Below are positions 1-7,678 of a stretch of DNA of 9,311 nt, one piece after another; position 1 is the stretch's first letter; each line of letters starts with the position of its first letter. The position numbers were made by a program, and so were the translations under genes. The notes below the pieces were generated by a model. The model searched no databases and was not told the DNA's origin. It worked only from the letters and a program-made list of their open reading frames with translations. The stretch is from Acidobacteriota bacterium (lineage in GTDB: Bacteria; Acidobacteriota; Terriglobia; Terriglobales; Acidobacteriaceae): contig QIAR01000191.1 in assembly GCA_003225595.1 (NCBI GenBank), forward strand, positions 1 to 9,311, read 5' to 3'.

Positions 1-369
1 TGGCTGGAGTTTCTTCCGGCCTATGCGCCGGAACTGAACCCGGTCGAGTATCTGTGGTCACACTGGAAACAGTACGAATTGCCTGACTTCTGCCCCACAA
101 CGTTTGGGCAGTTGAGCCATTACGCACGCAAGGCACTCCGTCGGATGCGCCGACGACCGACTCTGGTGATCGCCTTCTGGCAGCAGGCCGACCTGTGCCG
201 TTGTAACTATATTATGCAATGCTCAATAGGAAATCCGTTAGCTACAAGCCGGTCGTTGCCATTGACTTGCTTTCTTGTTGGAATAGCATCGCGACTCCGG
301 TGGGGTTGGAATGATCGGACAGATAGTTTCCCACTCTCGCATCGTTCGCAAAGAGTCTCGATGAATTGA
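1..369 (+). CDS. IS630-family transposase, C-terminal fragment
   Basis: The frame is open from the window edge, so the N-terminal part lies outside. It begins WLEFLPAYAPELNPVEYLW, the hallmark C-terminal motif of IS630/Tc1-mariner DDE transposases. The Glu of NPVE (residue 16 here) would be the third catalytic acidic residue, needed to bind metal for strand transfer. A basic stretch follows (KALRRMRRRP), then the typical ending AFWQQADL at about base 198. The frame stays open to a TGA at 367-369, but the residues after about 70 look unlike the family, so the native end may lie near 200-240 and the rest may be read-through into flanking DNA. I could not identify the terminal inverted repeat or the TA target duplication. 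The transposase marks the left side of a rearranged region. Family assignment is confident; the exact end is not. Confidence 0.8.
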   Translation, partial: WLEFLPAYAPELNPVEYLWSHWKQYELPDFCPTTFGQLSHYARKALRRMRRRPTLVIAFWQQADLCRCNYIMQCSIGNPLATSRSLPLTCFLVGIASRLRWGWNDRTDSFPLSHRSQRVSMN

Positions 370-648
370 CTAAAAACTCCGGATAAATTTCCGAAACGTC
401 TCTCGGACATTGAGGAAGAATTCACCTCATGAAAGCGGGCCTTAATCGAGTTAAAGCCGTTCTACGCGAGACGCTAGGCGCCGTCCTGGACTAGCCGCGA
501 TTACCACATCCCGTTTCTCAAAGAGACCGCAACTGACGGTCTTTTGTTCTCATTGCTTTCTTTTCAGTGTAGCGAGCACGGCCGATTCTCTCCACGGCAA
601 GATCGCGAATTTGCTTGAACTCTGGTCGAAATTGGCCTCTGAGATCTG
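370..648. other. Non-genic stretch with a coding-like open minus frame
   Basis: No complete gene is visible between the transposase remnant and the end of the M55 pseudogene. On the minus strand a frame of about 55 codons runs from roughly 685 to a TGA at 518-520. It reads in part RGQFRPEFKQIRDLAVERIG and then RARYTEKKAMRTKDRQLRSL. Its charged, helix-like composition looks protein-like, and it could be the tail of a lost gene. It has no ATG or ribosome binding site, and its first part overlaps the restored M55 C-terminus in another frame. On the plus strand, ATG at 429 opens a 21-codon frame preceded by GAGGAAG; I give it no weight. Confidence 0.3.
524..545. terminator. Possible intrinsic terminator hairpin
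   Basis: AGACCG (524-529) and CGGTCT (537-542) form a perfect 6-bp stem around a 7-base loop, extendable by one G-U pair. A short T run (542-545) follows in the plus direction. In the minus direction the same stem is followed by CTTTG, a weaker tail. It lies about 105 bases past the restored stop of the M55 peptidase and could end that minus-strand transcript, or mark the end of the IS side. The stem is short, so this is a candidate only. Confidence 0.4.
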
Positions 649-1535
649 CTAGAGCGCATTCAGGTAGAAAATAGCGCTGCAGAATCTAGCAGTCTCAATC
701 ATATCCTGTTTCATACTTGCCCGGGGTGGAGCGACCCCATGGCAATACAGTCGTGTTCACCGCAAAGGATTTCGGCGGTGACGGTGTACTTGAATGTAAT
801 CTCAAGCTTGACAGGATGCTCCACCTTGTAGGGTTTCAGCTCACGGCGGCGCTCGACGCCGCGCTTGACCCCGGCACGTATGAGGCGTTGTGCCTCTTCG
901 GGGTGCATCATCACCGCGGCGTAAAATCCGATAGCTTGCTTTACGGGGACCGTCTCAATCGGGCCAACTAAGCGTCTGGCCTCTTGGCCGGCCGTTTGGT
1001 CGCCGGCGAGAAACACTACCGGCACACCATACTCTCCGGCGATTCCAGCATTGAAAGTGGCCTCGGGGACCGCAATTCCATTCAATTTCATCTCGAAGAC
1101 GCGCTGACTCCACATCGTATGCGCCATAACCGCCGGAGCTTGTCATTCGCCGGCGTGATAGCCGACGAAGACGACAGCGTCAAAACTCGGATCGATGCCG
1201 TCCATCATGAGCAGTGGCCCAGGGTACGCGCGAACCAGGCGTGTTCGTTTGTCCAGAAGTTCGAGGTCAATATTTTGAGAGTCTCCGTGTCCATCATTAA
1301 CCAACACTTCTGTCGCTCCTGCATCGTAGGCGCCGGCAATGGCGGCGTTTACTTCCTCCGTCATCAGCCTGCGAAACTTCTCATACTCGTGCCCCTTCGG
1401 ATCCGCTTGAACGTCCGTGATGACACCACCGATTCCCTCCATGTCGGCAGAGATGTAGACCTTCAGTTTCTGTTTCTGCGCATTCGCCACACCAGCAACA
1501 AGTAACGCGATTACAAATACCCTGACCACACGCAT
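649..1535 (-). pseudogene. Secreted M55 D-aminopeptidase (DppA-like), broken
   Basis: Family M55 peptidases are zinc enzymes that remove N-terminal D-amino acids from short peptides. The start at 1535 has GGAGG seven bases upstream (1543-1547). A signal peptide is clear: MRVVRVFVIALLVAGVANA, cleaved before Gln20, which implies export. Expected metal and catalytic residues are present with DppA-like spacing: Asp31 and Glu33 (SADMEGIGG), His83 (NDGHGD), His127 (GYHAGE), His139 (MAHT) and Glu158 (NGIAVPE). Three lesions break it. The first is an in-frame TGA at 1143-1145 (codon 131), where GGA would give the expected Gly. The second is a 68-base inversion at 703-770 that puts the C-terminal codons on the plus strand. 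The third is a net one-base loss (or two-base gain) near the inversion edge. Repaired, it would be about 295 residues ending at TAG 649-651. As it stands, translation would stop after 130 residues, before the second catalytic His. It is probably non-functional unless these are sequence errors. Confidence 0.85.
703..770. repeat. 68-bp microinversion bounded by ATCCT/AGGAT
   Basis: The short inverted repeat ATCCT (703-707) and AGGAT (766-770) encloses 58 bases. Read on the plus strand, against the gene's direction, the segment encodes LPGVERPHG and then NTVVFTAKD, the C-terminal motif expected of an M55 peptidase. The minus strand at the same place encodes unrelated residues (CGEHDCIAMGSLHPGQV) and a stop. 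Flipping the segment in thought joins TAKD to MIETARFCSAIFYLNAL and a TAG. This continues the family pattern exactly at the repeat boundary. Confidence 0.8.
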
Positions 1536-1704
1536 CTTTATTCCTCCGTGCTTCGGACCTTTTTCATTACCTGCAAAGCGCTACCGTATCTTTTCGGACT
1601 TCCTCATCCAGATGTCCAGCCACATCTCTGCAACACGATCTAAATTTGTGGCATCCAAAGAACTCTTCGATCATGAGTTTTGAAACGTTCCCAAGCAAAC
1701 CGGC
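1536..1704. other. Spacer between dehydratase and M55 pseudogene
   Basis: This 169-base gap separates two minus-strand genes. I see no convincing terminator or promoter. Two short open minus frames overlap here: a 35-codon ATG frame (1674 down to 1567) and a second frame reading SSLDATNLDRVAEMWLDIW down to a TAG. The second looks mildly protein-like and might be a gene tail, but nothing identifies it. Co-transcription of the dehydratase and peptidase is possible but not shown. Confidence 0.3.
1543..1547 (-). promoter_or_regulatory. Ribosome binding site of the M55 peptidase
   Basis: GGAGG on the minus strand sits seven bases before the ATG at 1535. It supports that start, and the signal peptide begins there directly. 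Confidence 0.7.
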
Positions 1705-2673
1705 TTAAACCTTGTCAGATCGGTGGGAGAGCACGGCTCGCCGGAGTAGTTCCCCCTCAATGTTCGCCCCAGTTACAATGAGCACTACTTTCTCGCCAGC
1801 CTGAAGGTGGTCGCTTTGTAAAAGTGCAGCAGTGCTAGCTGCTCCGGCGGGCTCGGCGACGATATGCTCGTCGATCAGTAAGCGGTAGATCGCTCTCAGG
1901 ATTTCTTCATCCGATACTAGCTGCATCTGATCTACCAAATCCAACATCTCAGTCACATTGTTCTCCTGTGCGTGGCGGGTTGCCAAACCCTCCGCGATGG
2001 TATCGCTGAACTCGGTCGATTGCGCGCGACGCTCGGTCCACGACCGATAATAGGCAGGAGCGCGCTCCGCTTGCACGCCGACCACGCGGACGTCGGCTTT
2101 CATTTGTTTGACAGCAAACGCCAAACCTCGGATCAGGCTGCTGTCGCCGACAGGCACATAAATCGCGTCCACCCGAGGCACTTGCTCAACGATCTCACAA
2201 CCTAGGGTCCCTGCACCGATAGCAAGTCCTTCTGTCTGTCCGTCAACCAAGTTGTACCAGCGGTGCTGAGTGGCATATCTCGTGGCATGTTCACGCGACT
2301 CCTCGAGAAATCGCCCTGCCTCGATGACTTGCGCACCCTGCTGGACGATGCGCGCGCGCTTCACTGGGCCAGGATTGACCGGCAGGAAAATCGTTGCGGG
2401 AACGCCCATTTGCCGTGCAGCGAAGGCCGTAGCGATACCATGGTTGCCGGAGCTGGCGGTGACTACACCAGCAATCCGACCGTATTGTAACCGCCGCCAG
2501 AGGGAATAGATCGCCCCGCGGGCCTTGAACGAAGACGTTGGCCCTTCATTCTCGAGTTTCAGATAGACTTCTGCGCCTGAGACCTCTTTCAGAGATTGAG
2601 CACGCAGCAGACGCGATGTGGGAACATATTTCCGGATCAAATCACGGGCCTCTTGGATGGTTCTAATATCCAT
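1705..2673 (-). CDS. Threonine/serine dehydratase-like PLP enzyme
   Basis: This is an intact 322-residue fold-type II PLP enzyme of the threonine ammonia-lyase/serine dehydratase group, which deaminates hydroxy-amino acids to 2-oxo acids; some relatives are serine racemases. The PLP lysine is Lys50 in SSFKARGA. The substrate loop is SSGNHG (74-79). The usual glycine-rich phosphate loop (GGGGL) is replaced by VPVGDSSLIRG (173-183), and the late cofactor-contact motif reads VTGAN instead of SGGN. The enzyme may therefore differ in substrate from classic IlvA/TdcB. There is no C-terminal ACT regulatory domain, and the length fits the short catabolic form. I chose ATG at 2673, with GAGGA 11 bases upstream (2685-2689). 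A TTG at 2706 in the same frame would add 11 residues (MKSQSLRIWHP) unlike the family. Neighbours are an outer-membrane receptor and a D-aminopeptidase, suggesting amino-acid or peptide catabolism (inference). Confidence 0.88.
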   Translation of the reverse strand: MDIRTIQEARDLIRKYVPTSRLLRAQSLKEVSGAEVYLKLENEGPTSSFKARGAIYSLWRRLQYGRIAGVVTASSGNHGIATAFAARQMGVPATIFLPVNPGPVKRARIVQQGAQVIEAGRFLEESREHATRYATQHRWYNLVDGQTEGLAIGAGTLGCEIVEQVPRVDAIYVPVGDSSLIRGLAFAVKQMKADVRVVGVQAERAPAYYRSWTERRAQSTEFSDTIAEGLATRHAQENNVTEMLDLVDQMQLVSDEEILRAIYRLLIDEHIVAEPAGAASTAALLQSDHLQAGEKVVLIVTGANIEGELLRRAVLSHRSDKV

Positions 2674-2924
2674 CGGATGCCAAATCCTCAAAGATTGCGA
2701 CTTCAAGGCCGATTAAGGGACGACAATATTCCCTGCGGGCGCGAATCTCCCAAGAACGCTCCGACAGAACCACGAGAGGGCGGGGTGAACCACATTCTGG
2801 GTCGTCTCTGGATCGACGCTTTCCCCACCGCCGAATTTGATCCACGACTGGCGCATTTGCGAAGATGGTTTCTCAGTACAGATCCTATACCGATCCGCCG
2901 GTCAACCGAGCTCTCTATCTAATT
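2674..2924. other. Spacer between TonB receptor and dehydratase
   Basis: This 251-base stretch holds no recognised gene. On the minus strand a GTG-started frame of 60 codons (2845 to 2663) contains ERSWEIRARREYCRPLIG and overlaps the dehydratase start by 11 bases. It might be a small translationally coupled gene or a chance frame. No clear terminator follows the receptor stop. Confidence 0.3.
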
Positions 2925-5900
2925 CTAGAAGTTCAGCTTCAATGCAAGCTGTATGATTCGCGAACTCACCGAAGTTGACTGGATCTGGCCAAAGCTTGAG
3001 GAACTGGCATCGGTGAAGGGGTTAGCGAATTGCGACGTATTGAAGGCGTTGAATAATTCGGTACGAAACTCGAGATTGGAGTTCTCGCCGAGCCATCCCA
3101 CACTTGTCTTCTTGATCGGCGCAATATCGAAATTCCGCTGGTCCGGGCCGTCGACAATTCCCACACCACTATTTCCAAAGTCGGTCCCCATGCCGTCGGC
3201 CCCGATTACTCGGAACGGGACACTGGGGCCGACACACGCGGTATTGAAGTAATTGTTCAGCTTGCTGTTGACCGAGCCAGGAGTAACCACTTGGGCGTTG
3301 GTGCAACCGGCCGCAAGCTGCGCGCGGTCGCCCGTAATCCCAAAGACATTATTGGCATTCGTGCTGACCAGGGTAAGGGCGGTGCCGGATTGGATTGTGG
3401 CGACTCCCGATACTGCCCAGCCGCCCAGCAGCTTATTGACAAAGGTGCTGCTGCTCTTGGGGCTTGGAAAGTTGTAAACGTAGCTGGGAACGAACCGGTG
3501 CAGACGATCAAAGGAGCTGCGCCCGTAGCGACTCCGGGGATTGTTTTGGTTGCCAATGGTGATCGCTGCATCGGAGACGACCACCACGTTTGCCCCGTCC
3601 GTGTCCAACGATTTCGCAAAAGTGTAAGAAGCGAGGAATTGCAGCCCCTTGCTGAGCCGCTTGGTAATGCTGACTTCCAAACCGTTGTACCAGGACGCCC
3701 CCGCTGAATCGATATTGCCAATTCCGGTCGCACCGAATCCTTCGATCGGAACCCGCAAGGGAATATTCGCGAGAGTATTCGTGGTTTGCCCGCGAATCGG
3801 ATCGCTCGGGCTCGCCAGGAGAGCTTGGTTCGGCGCCCGCTCACGAAACAGGTGTGTGCCCCGCGTACCAACGTATCCAACCTCCAACAGGAAATCGTTC
3901 GCAAAGGCTGTCTGCAAGTTCATACTGTACTGCTGCACGATGGAAGGACGAATATCAGGGGCCACCGCGGAGATGGACAAGGACGAACTCGGCGAGTAAG
4001 GCATCCACACGGGAAAGGCGCTGACCGGGGGTATGGGCTGCGCAAAAGGATTAGCTAAGGTAGGACTGGACGCAGCGACTTCCACTCCCGCTTCCGCGAA
4101 GGGCTCACTAAAGCCTAGATGAATGAAGCTCGTTTGCGTAGTGAGCCGCGAATAGTAAATCACGTAGCCGCCACGCAAGACAAAGCGACTCGAATGCGGT
4201 AGTACTTGCCAGGCGAAACCGACGCGAGGAGCCCAATTGTTCTTCCCGTCTGCGTTCGTCGCCGAATTGTTGCTTGCTTTTGTCACGCCAGGCGGGAGCG
4301 TCCCTCCGGAATAGTTTGCCGCGGCCACAAACCCTTGCAGAGTGCCGGTCGGGGGAGGATTGGGATCTGCCCTAGTCATATCGAAGTTCACAATTCGACC
4401 TAGACCATCGCTATAACTTCCAATGTGCTCATATCGCAGACCTGCGTTTAGTGTGAGCCGGTTCGTGATCTTAATATCATCCTGGGCGTAGAGATTGCCG
4501 TCCCAGACTTGCAACAAGTGTGGAAATAATCCGTTGAATCTCACTGAGAGAAAAACATTGCTGAAGCCTGACCCATTGGTCACGCCGTCCAGACCCAGCA
4601 GGAAGTCCGGATAACTTAAAAACAAGATTTGGTCGTTATTCTGGTAGCTGCGGAAATATACGCGCCCCCGCGAAATGCCGCCGCCGAAGCGCATCGAGTG
4701 GCGCCCGCGAACGTAGGACACGGAATCCAGAAAATCATACGAATCAACCACCGCAGAAAAGGAAGGGGCAGCACAAATGTTGTAGGAGCCGAGCATGGTG
4801 ATACAGGGTAAGTTGTCGTTCTGTGCGGCCGCGGCGACTCCGATCCCCGACCAACTGAACGGCGCTTGAGCACTAAAGCCGTCGAAGTTGCGATGGAAAC
4901 CCACACGCGCTTCGTTCAGCAGATTCGAATTGAAAATATAGGTGTGGGCGAATGAGAAATTCCGGAAGCGAATCTCAGTGGTTCGCGGGAAGCCCGGAAT
5001 GTTCACCGATTGCCGGAAGGTGGTGTTCTGGGCGCTATTCGCGAAGAAGAATCGCACGGCGAACTTGCTCTTCGTGGATTGCAGAAAGTCCGCGTTGGTC
5101 ATGAACTGGTCCTCATTGAACGAGCAAGCCCGGCTGAACGCAGAGAACCCTTGGCTCTCAAACGGCCTTGTGGGATCAATAGTCTGAGGTGTCGGAAACA
5201 GGTAGCTGCCATCTGGCAGCTTCATCTGCAACAACTCCAAAGCAATGGGATTGATATTAGATCCGTCCGGCTTCACTGTTACGCCCCCAAATGCCGGTCC
5301 CGCGGTGTCGTTCCCAAATAAGGCTCCCAACGCTGCGGCCGACCGGTCGTTGGTGAGCGGCGGTGCGGATGCCGCCTCGAGACAGCCGCCCACGGAGCCC
5401 GTCGTTGCCGCTGTCGTGGCACGCGCAACTCCGTTGATCTGGCGAGTGCCCTGGTAGGATGTGAAGAATAACAGCTTGTCTTTCTTGATCGGTCCGCCAA
5501 GAGTGAAGCCGAACTGATTTTGTTTCAGCTTCGGTCTTTTCTGCTCCGCTCTATTCAGGAAGAAATCGTTTGCATTAAGCGCGTCGTTGCGGAAAAACTC
5601 AAACACCGTGCCGTGAAATTCGTTGCCGCCCCCCTTGGTCACGATGCCCACATTGGCACCGGCCCCACGTCCGTAGCCCGCGTCATATTGGCCAGTCTGG
5701 TACCTTGAATTCCTGGATCGTATCCGGGTGGGGGATGGCGATTCCGCCCGATTCTCCCTCGGATCCTGCCAAATCATTGATCTGAACTCCGTCCATTTGA
5801 AAGTTGTTGTCGCATTGGCGGGCGCCGTGCACAAACATGCCTTGTCCCTCGGTCTCAGAGGTCAATCCTCCGCTTCCACTGCCGAGCGCGGCGGCATTCG

Positions 5901-6415
5901 TCACGCTCTGTGCGATTCCCGGAGAAAGCCCGATGATCTGTGTGTAATTGCGAGTGACCAAGGGAAGGCTGGTCGCGACCGTATCGCTGACGACGCGGCC
6001 GAGGGCATTACTCTCCGTCTGCACGAGCACTGCGGATGCCTCGACCGTTACCTTCTGTGATACGGCTCCCACTTCGAGCCGAAGGTCGAGCCGGGTCGTT
6101 TCCGTCACATTAATCTGCAGCCCGGGACGGGAAAGCGCCTGAAATCCATTTTTCGAAACCTCGACCCGATAGGAGCCAGAGTCAGTTGTGGAACAAAGTA
6201 GGCCCCGTACGTCTGCGATGTGACCTCCCGGGTTTCGCCGGTCGCTTCGCTGATGACTTTGATGTGGGCCTCGGGCACGGCTGCCCCAGTGGAGTCGGTG
6301 ATCGTTCCGGTCAGTGCGCCTGTTGCGGCGGTTTGGGCCCAAATTGGGGGGCTGCCATACACAATGTCGCGACTACCGTAAGGAGCGCCATGGGAAGCTT
6401 CCGCATTTTCTTCAT
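2925..6415 (-). pseudogene. Oar-like TonB-dependent receptor, three frameshifts
   Basis: This is a large outer-membrane TonB-dependent receptor of the acidobacterial Oar/CarboxypepD_reg type; its substrate cannot be told from sequence. The start is ATG at 6415 (MKKMRKLPMALLTVVATLCM), with AAAGGA eight bases upstream and a cleavage site near PIWAQ. In order come a carboxypeptidase-regulatory-like Ig domain (GALTGTITDSTGAAVPEAHI through the LDLRLEVG stretch), the plug (HGARQ, NNFQMDGVQIND, PDTIQEFKV, GANVGIVTKGGG), then a long barrel ending in LALKLNF with the C-terminal Phe used in barrel assembly. The frame breaks three times. One base is missing in the C6 run at 6346-6351. One is missing near 6180, between VPQLT and GSYRVEV. 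One is extra near 5700-5703, between EFKV and QTGQYD. Repaired length is about 1163 residues. The last ~925 residues are uninterrupted. It starts 20 bases after the aminotransferase stop, so the two were probably one operon. It is either a real pseudogene or has sequencing errors. Confidence 0.88.
6346..6351 (-). repeat. C6 homopolymer at a frameshift in the signal peptide
   Basis: On the coding (minus) strand six Cs follow GCAG within the signal-peptide region. Seven would join MAAPP in frame to IWAQTAATG. Such tracts vary in length during replication and are also common sites of sequencing error. Confidence 0.6.
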
Positions 6416-6435
6416 CACATGTATCCTTTCCAACA

Positions 6436-6813
6436 TCAGGTCCTTATCTGACTAACGACCTCCTTAATACTTTCTCCAAGGGTGTGGACGATGAAATCGA
6501 GGTGATCATCCTCGATGGTGTAGGGCGGGAGAAGTTCCAAGTGATCTCCCGAAGCCCCGTCGATCAAGCCCTCAACCCCGCCGAGAACGAGAAGCCCGCG
6601 TTCAAAAGCTGCTTCCTCGATGCGGGCGGTCACATTCCATTCCAACGGAAATGGATTCCTCGTCTCCTTGTCGGATACGATCTCTAATCCTATAAACAGT
6701 CCCCTTCCACGAATGTCGCCGACGTGGGGAGAGTCGCCTAGGTGCTCGCGCAGCGTGCCCAATAACTTCTCTCCCATTACTCCTGCTCGAGATACCAGAT
6801 CGAACCTTTCAGC
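6436..6813 (-). pseudogene. Class III aminotransferase, C-terminal fragment
   Basis: About 125 residues match the small C-terminal domain of class III PLP aminotransferases. They include AGVMGEKLLGTLREHL, then DIRGRGLFIGLEIV with SDKETRNPF, and near the end GDHLELLPPYTIEDDHLDF. The family is usually 420-460 residues. The large domain with the PLP lysine is missing, so the fragment cannot be active. Homology stops near AERFDLVSRAG at about 6810. The frame stays open upstream to 6966, but those residues are antisense to the TPR gene that starts there. The TGA at 6436-6438 lies 20 bases before the TonB receptor ATG, consistent with an ancestral operon. Substrate cannot be assigned; a role in amino-acid breakdown would fit the neighbours. 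Confidence 0.82.
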
Positions 6814-7678
6814 GTTGGCACGCAAGCTGGATAGTGCTGGCCTGCGTTTAGGGATGTACTGCCTTGCCTTCCTTCGGGGCGATTCGGCACGGATGGAGCA
6901 GCAGGTGGTTTGGGGGGCAGGAAAGCCAGGAGCCGAAGACCCGCTGTTTTCGGCCCAGTCCGACACTGAGGCGTATTACGGACGGTTGACAAAAGCACGA
7001 GACTTTTCCCGAACGGCGGTGGACTCGGCAGTTCGTGCCGACTCTAAGGAGACGGCGGCTCTGTGGCAGGTGAACGCCGCCTTGCGGGAAGCGGAATTCG
7101 GCAATGTTGCTCCCGCGAAACAAGGCGTCACGGCAGCTCTGGCGCTGGCCCCGGGCAGGGATGTGAAGGTGCTGGCAGCTTTGACGCTCGCGCGAGTCGG
7201 CGACACCTCGCGGGCGAAGGCCATTGTCGCGGAATTGGAGAAGAGCAACCTGCTGAATACGGTTCTCAAACTCTATTGGCTACCAACACTCAAGGCGGGT
7301 ATCGAACTCAACGGTGGCAATCCAGCCCAGGCTCTGGTATTCCTGGAAGCCGCTGCTCCCTACGAACTGGGTGAGCCACCACCCACGCAAGAGGGAACTT
7401 TGTACCCTGTGTACCTGCGCGGCCAAGCCCAACTCGTGGCCCACAACGGCACCGCAGCCGCTGCCGAGTTCCAGAAATTCCTCAATCATCGCGGTATCGT
7501 CCTGAATTTCCCGCTGGGGGCACTCGCACATCTCGGTCTCGCTCGCGCCTACGCCCTCTCCGGCGACACCGCAAAGAGCCGCACCGCCTATCAAGACTTC
7601 TTCACCCTCTGGAAAGACGCCGACCCCGACATTCCCATCCTGAAGGACGCCAAGGAAGACTACGCGAAACTGAAATGA
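6812..7678 (+). pseudogene. TPR-repeat protein, C-terminal part (Ser/Thr-kinase tail type)
   Basis: About 288 residues of alanine- and leucine-rich helical repeats end at TGA 7676-7678 (KDAKEDYAKLK). TPR-like helix pairs are seen in ALWQVNAALREAEFGNVAPA, ALTLARVGDTSRAKAIVAEL and ALAHLGLARAYALSGDTAKS. From memory, this exact style of tail ends many large acidobacterial proteins with an N-terminal Ser/Thr kinase or adenylate-cyclase-type signalling domain. None of that N-terminal part is present. Homology begins near ALARKLDSAG at about 6812. The open frame continues upstream to about 6620, but that part is antisense to the aminotransferase fragment and is not real coding. No ribosome binding site or start is visible at the true left edge, so I treat the gene as truncated. 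A shorter paralogous slice lies at 8933-9070. Confidence 0.78.
7442..7576 (+). repeat. Paralogous TPR segment, copy A
   Basis: This 45-codon block (HNGTAAAAEFQK to SGDTAK) is matched by copy B at 8933-9067 in the same orientation, with 40 of 45 residues identical. The DNA has many synonymous differences, so these are older paralogues and not a fresh duplication. Confidence 0.8.

Noticed and set aside
703..770. Invertible on/off switch for the peptidase
   Set aside because: Flipping the 68-bp segment alone leaves the reading frame off by one and ends at a TGA after the junction. The 5-bp repeats are too short for a known site-specific recombinase, no recombinase gene is nearby, and an upstream TGA already stops translation.
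717..971. Plus-strand frame of 84 codons opening with LPGVERPHG
   Set aside because: Its first 18 or so codons match the M55 peptidase tail only because the segment is inverted; the rest is antisense of the peptidase. It has no ribosome binding site and is not a separate gene.
1143..1145. UGA recoding as selenocysteine or glycine
   Set aside because: The site is a glycine position and not a Cys/Sec site, no SECIS-like hairpin was evident, and TGA is used as an ordinary stop by the aminotransferase and TPR genes here.
3257..3904. Long minus-strand frame of 215 codons inside the TonB receptor
   Set aside because: It overlaps the receptor barrel in another frame and shows no family motifs; it is a shadow of the real coding frame, as are several plus-strand frames over 3250-5500.
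6620..6811. N-terminal 64 residues of the plus-strand TPR frame
   Set aside because: They are exactly antisense to the conserved aminotransferase C-terminal domain and have no start signal.
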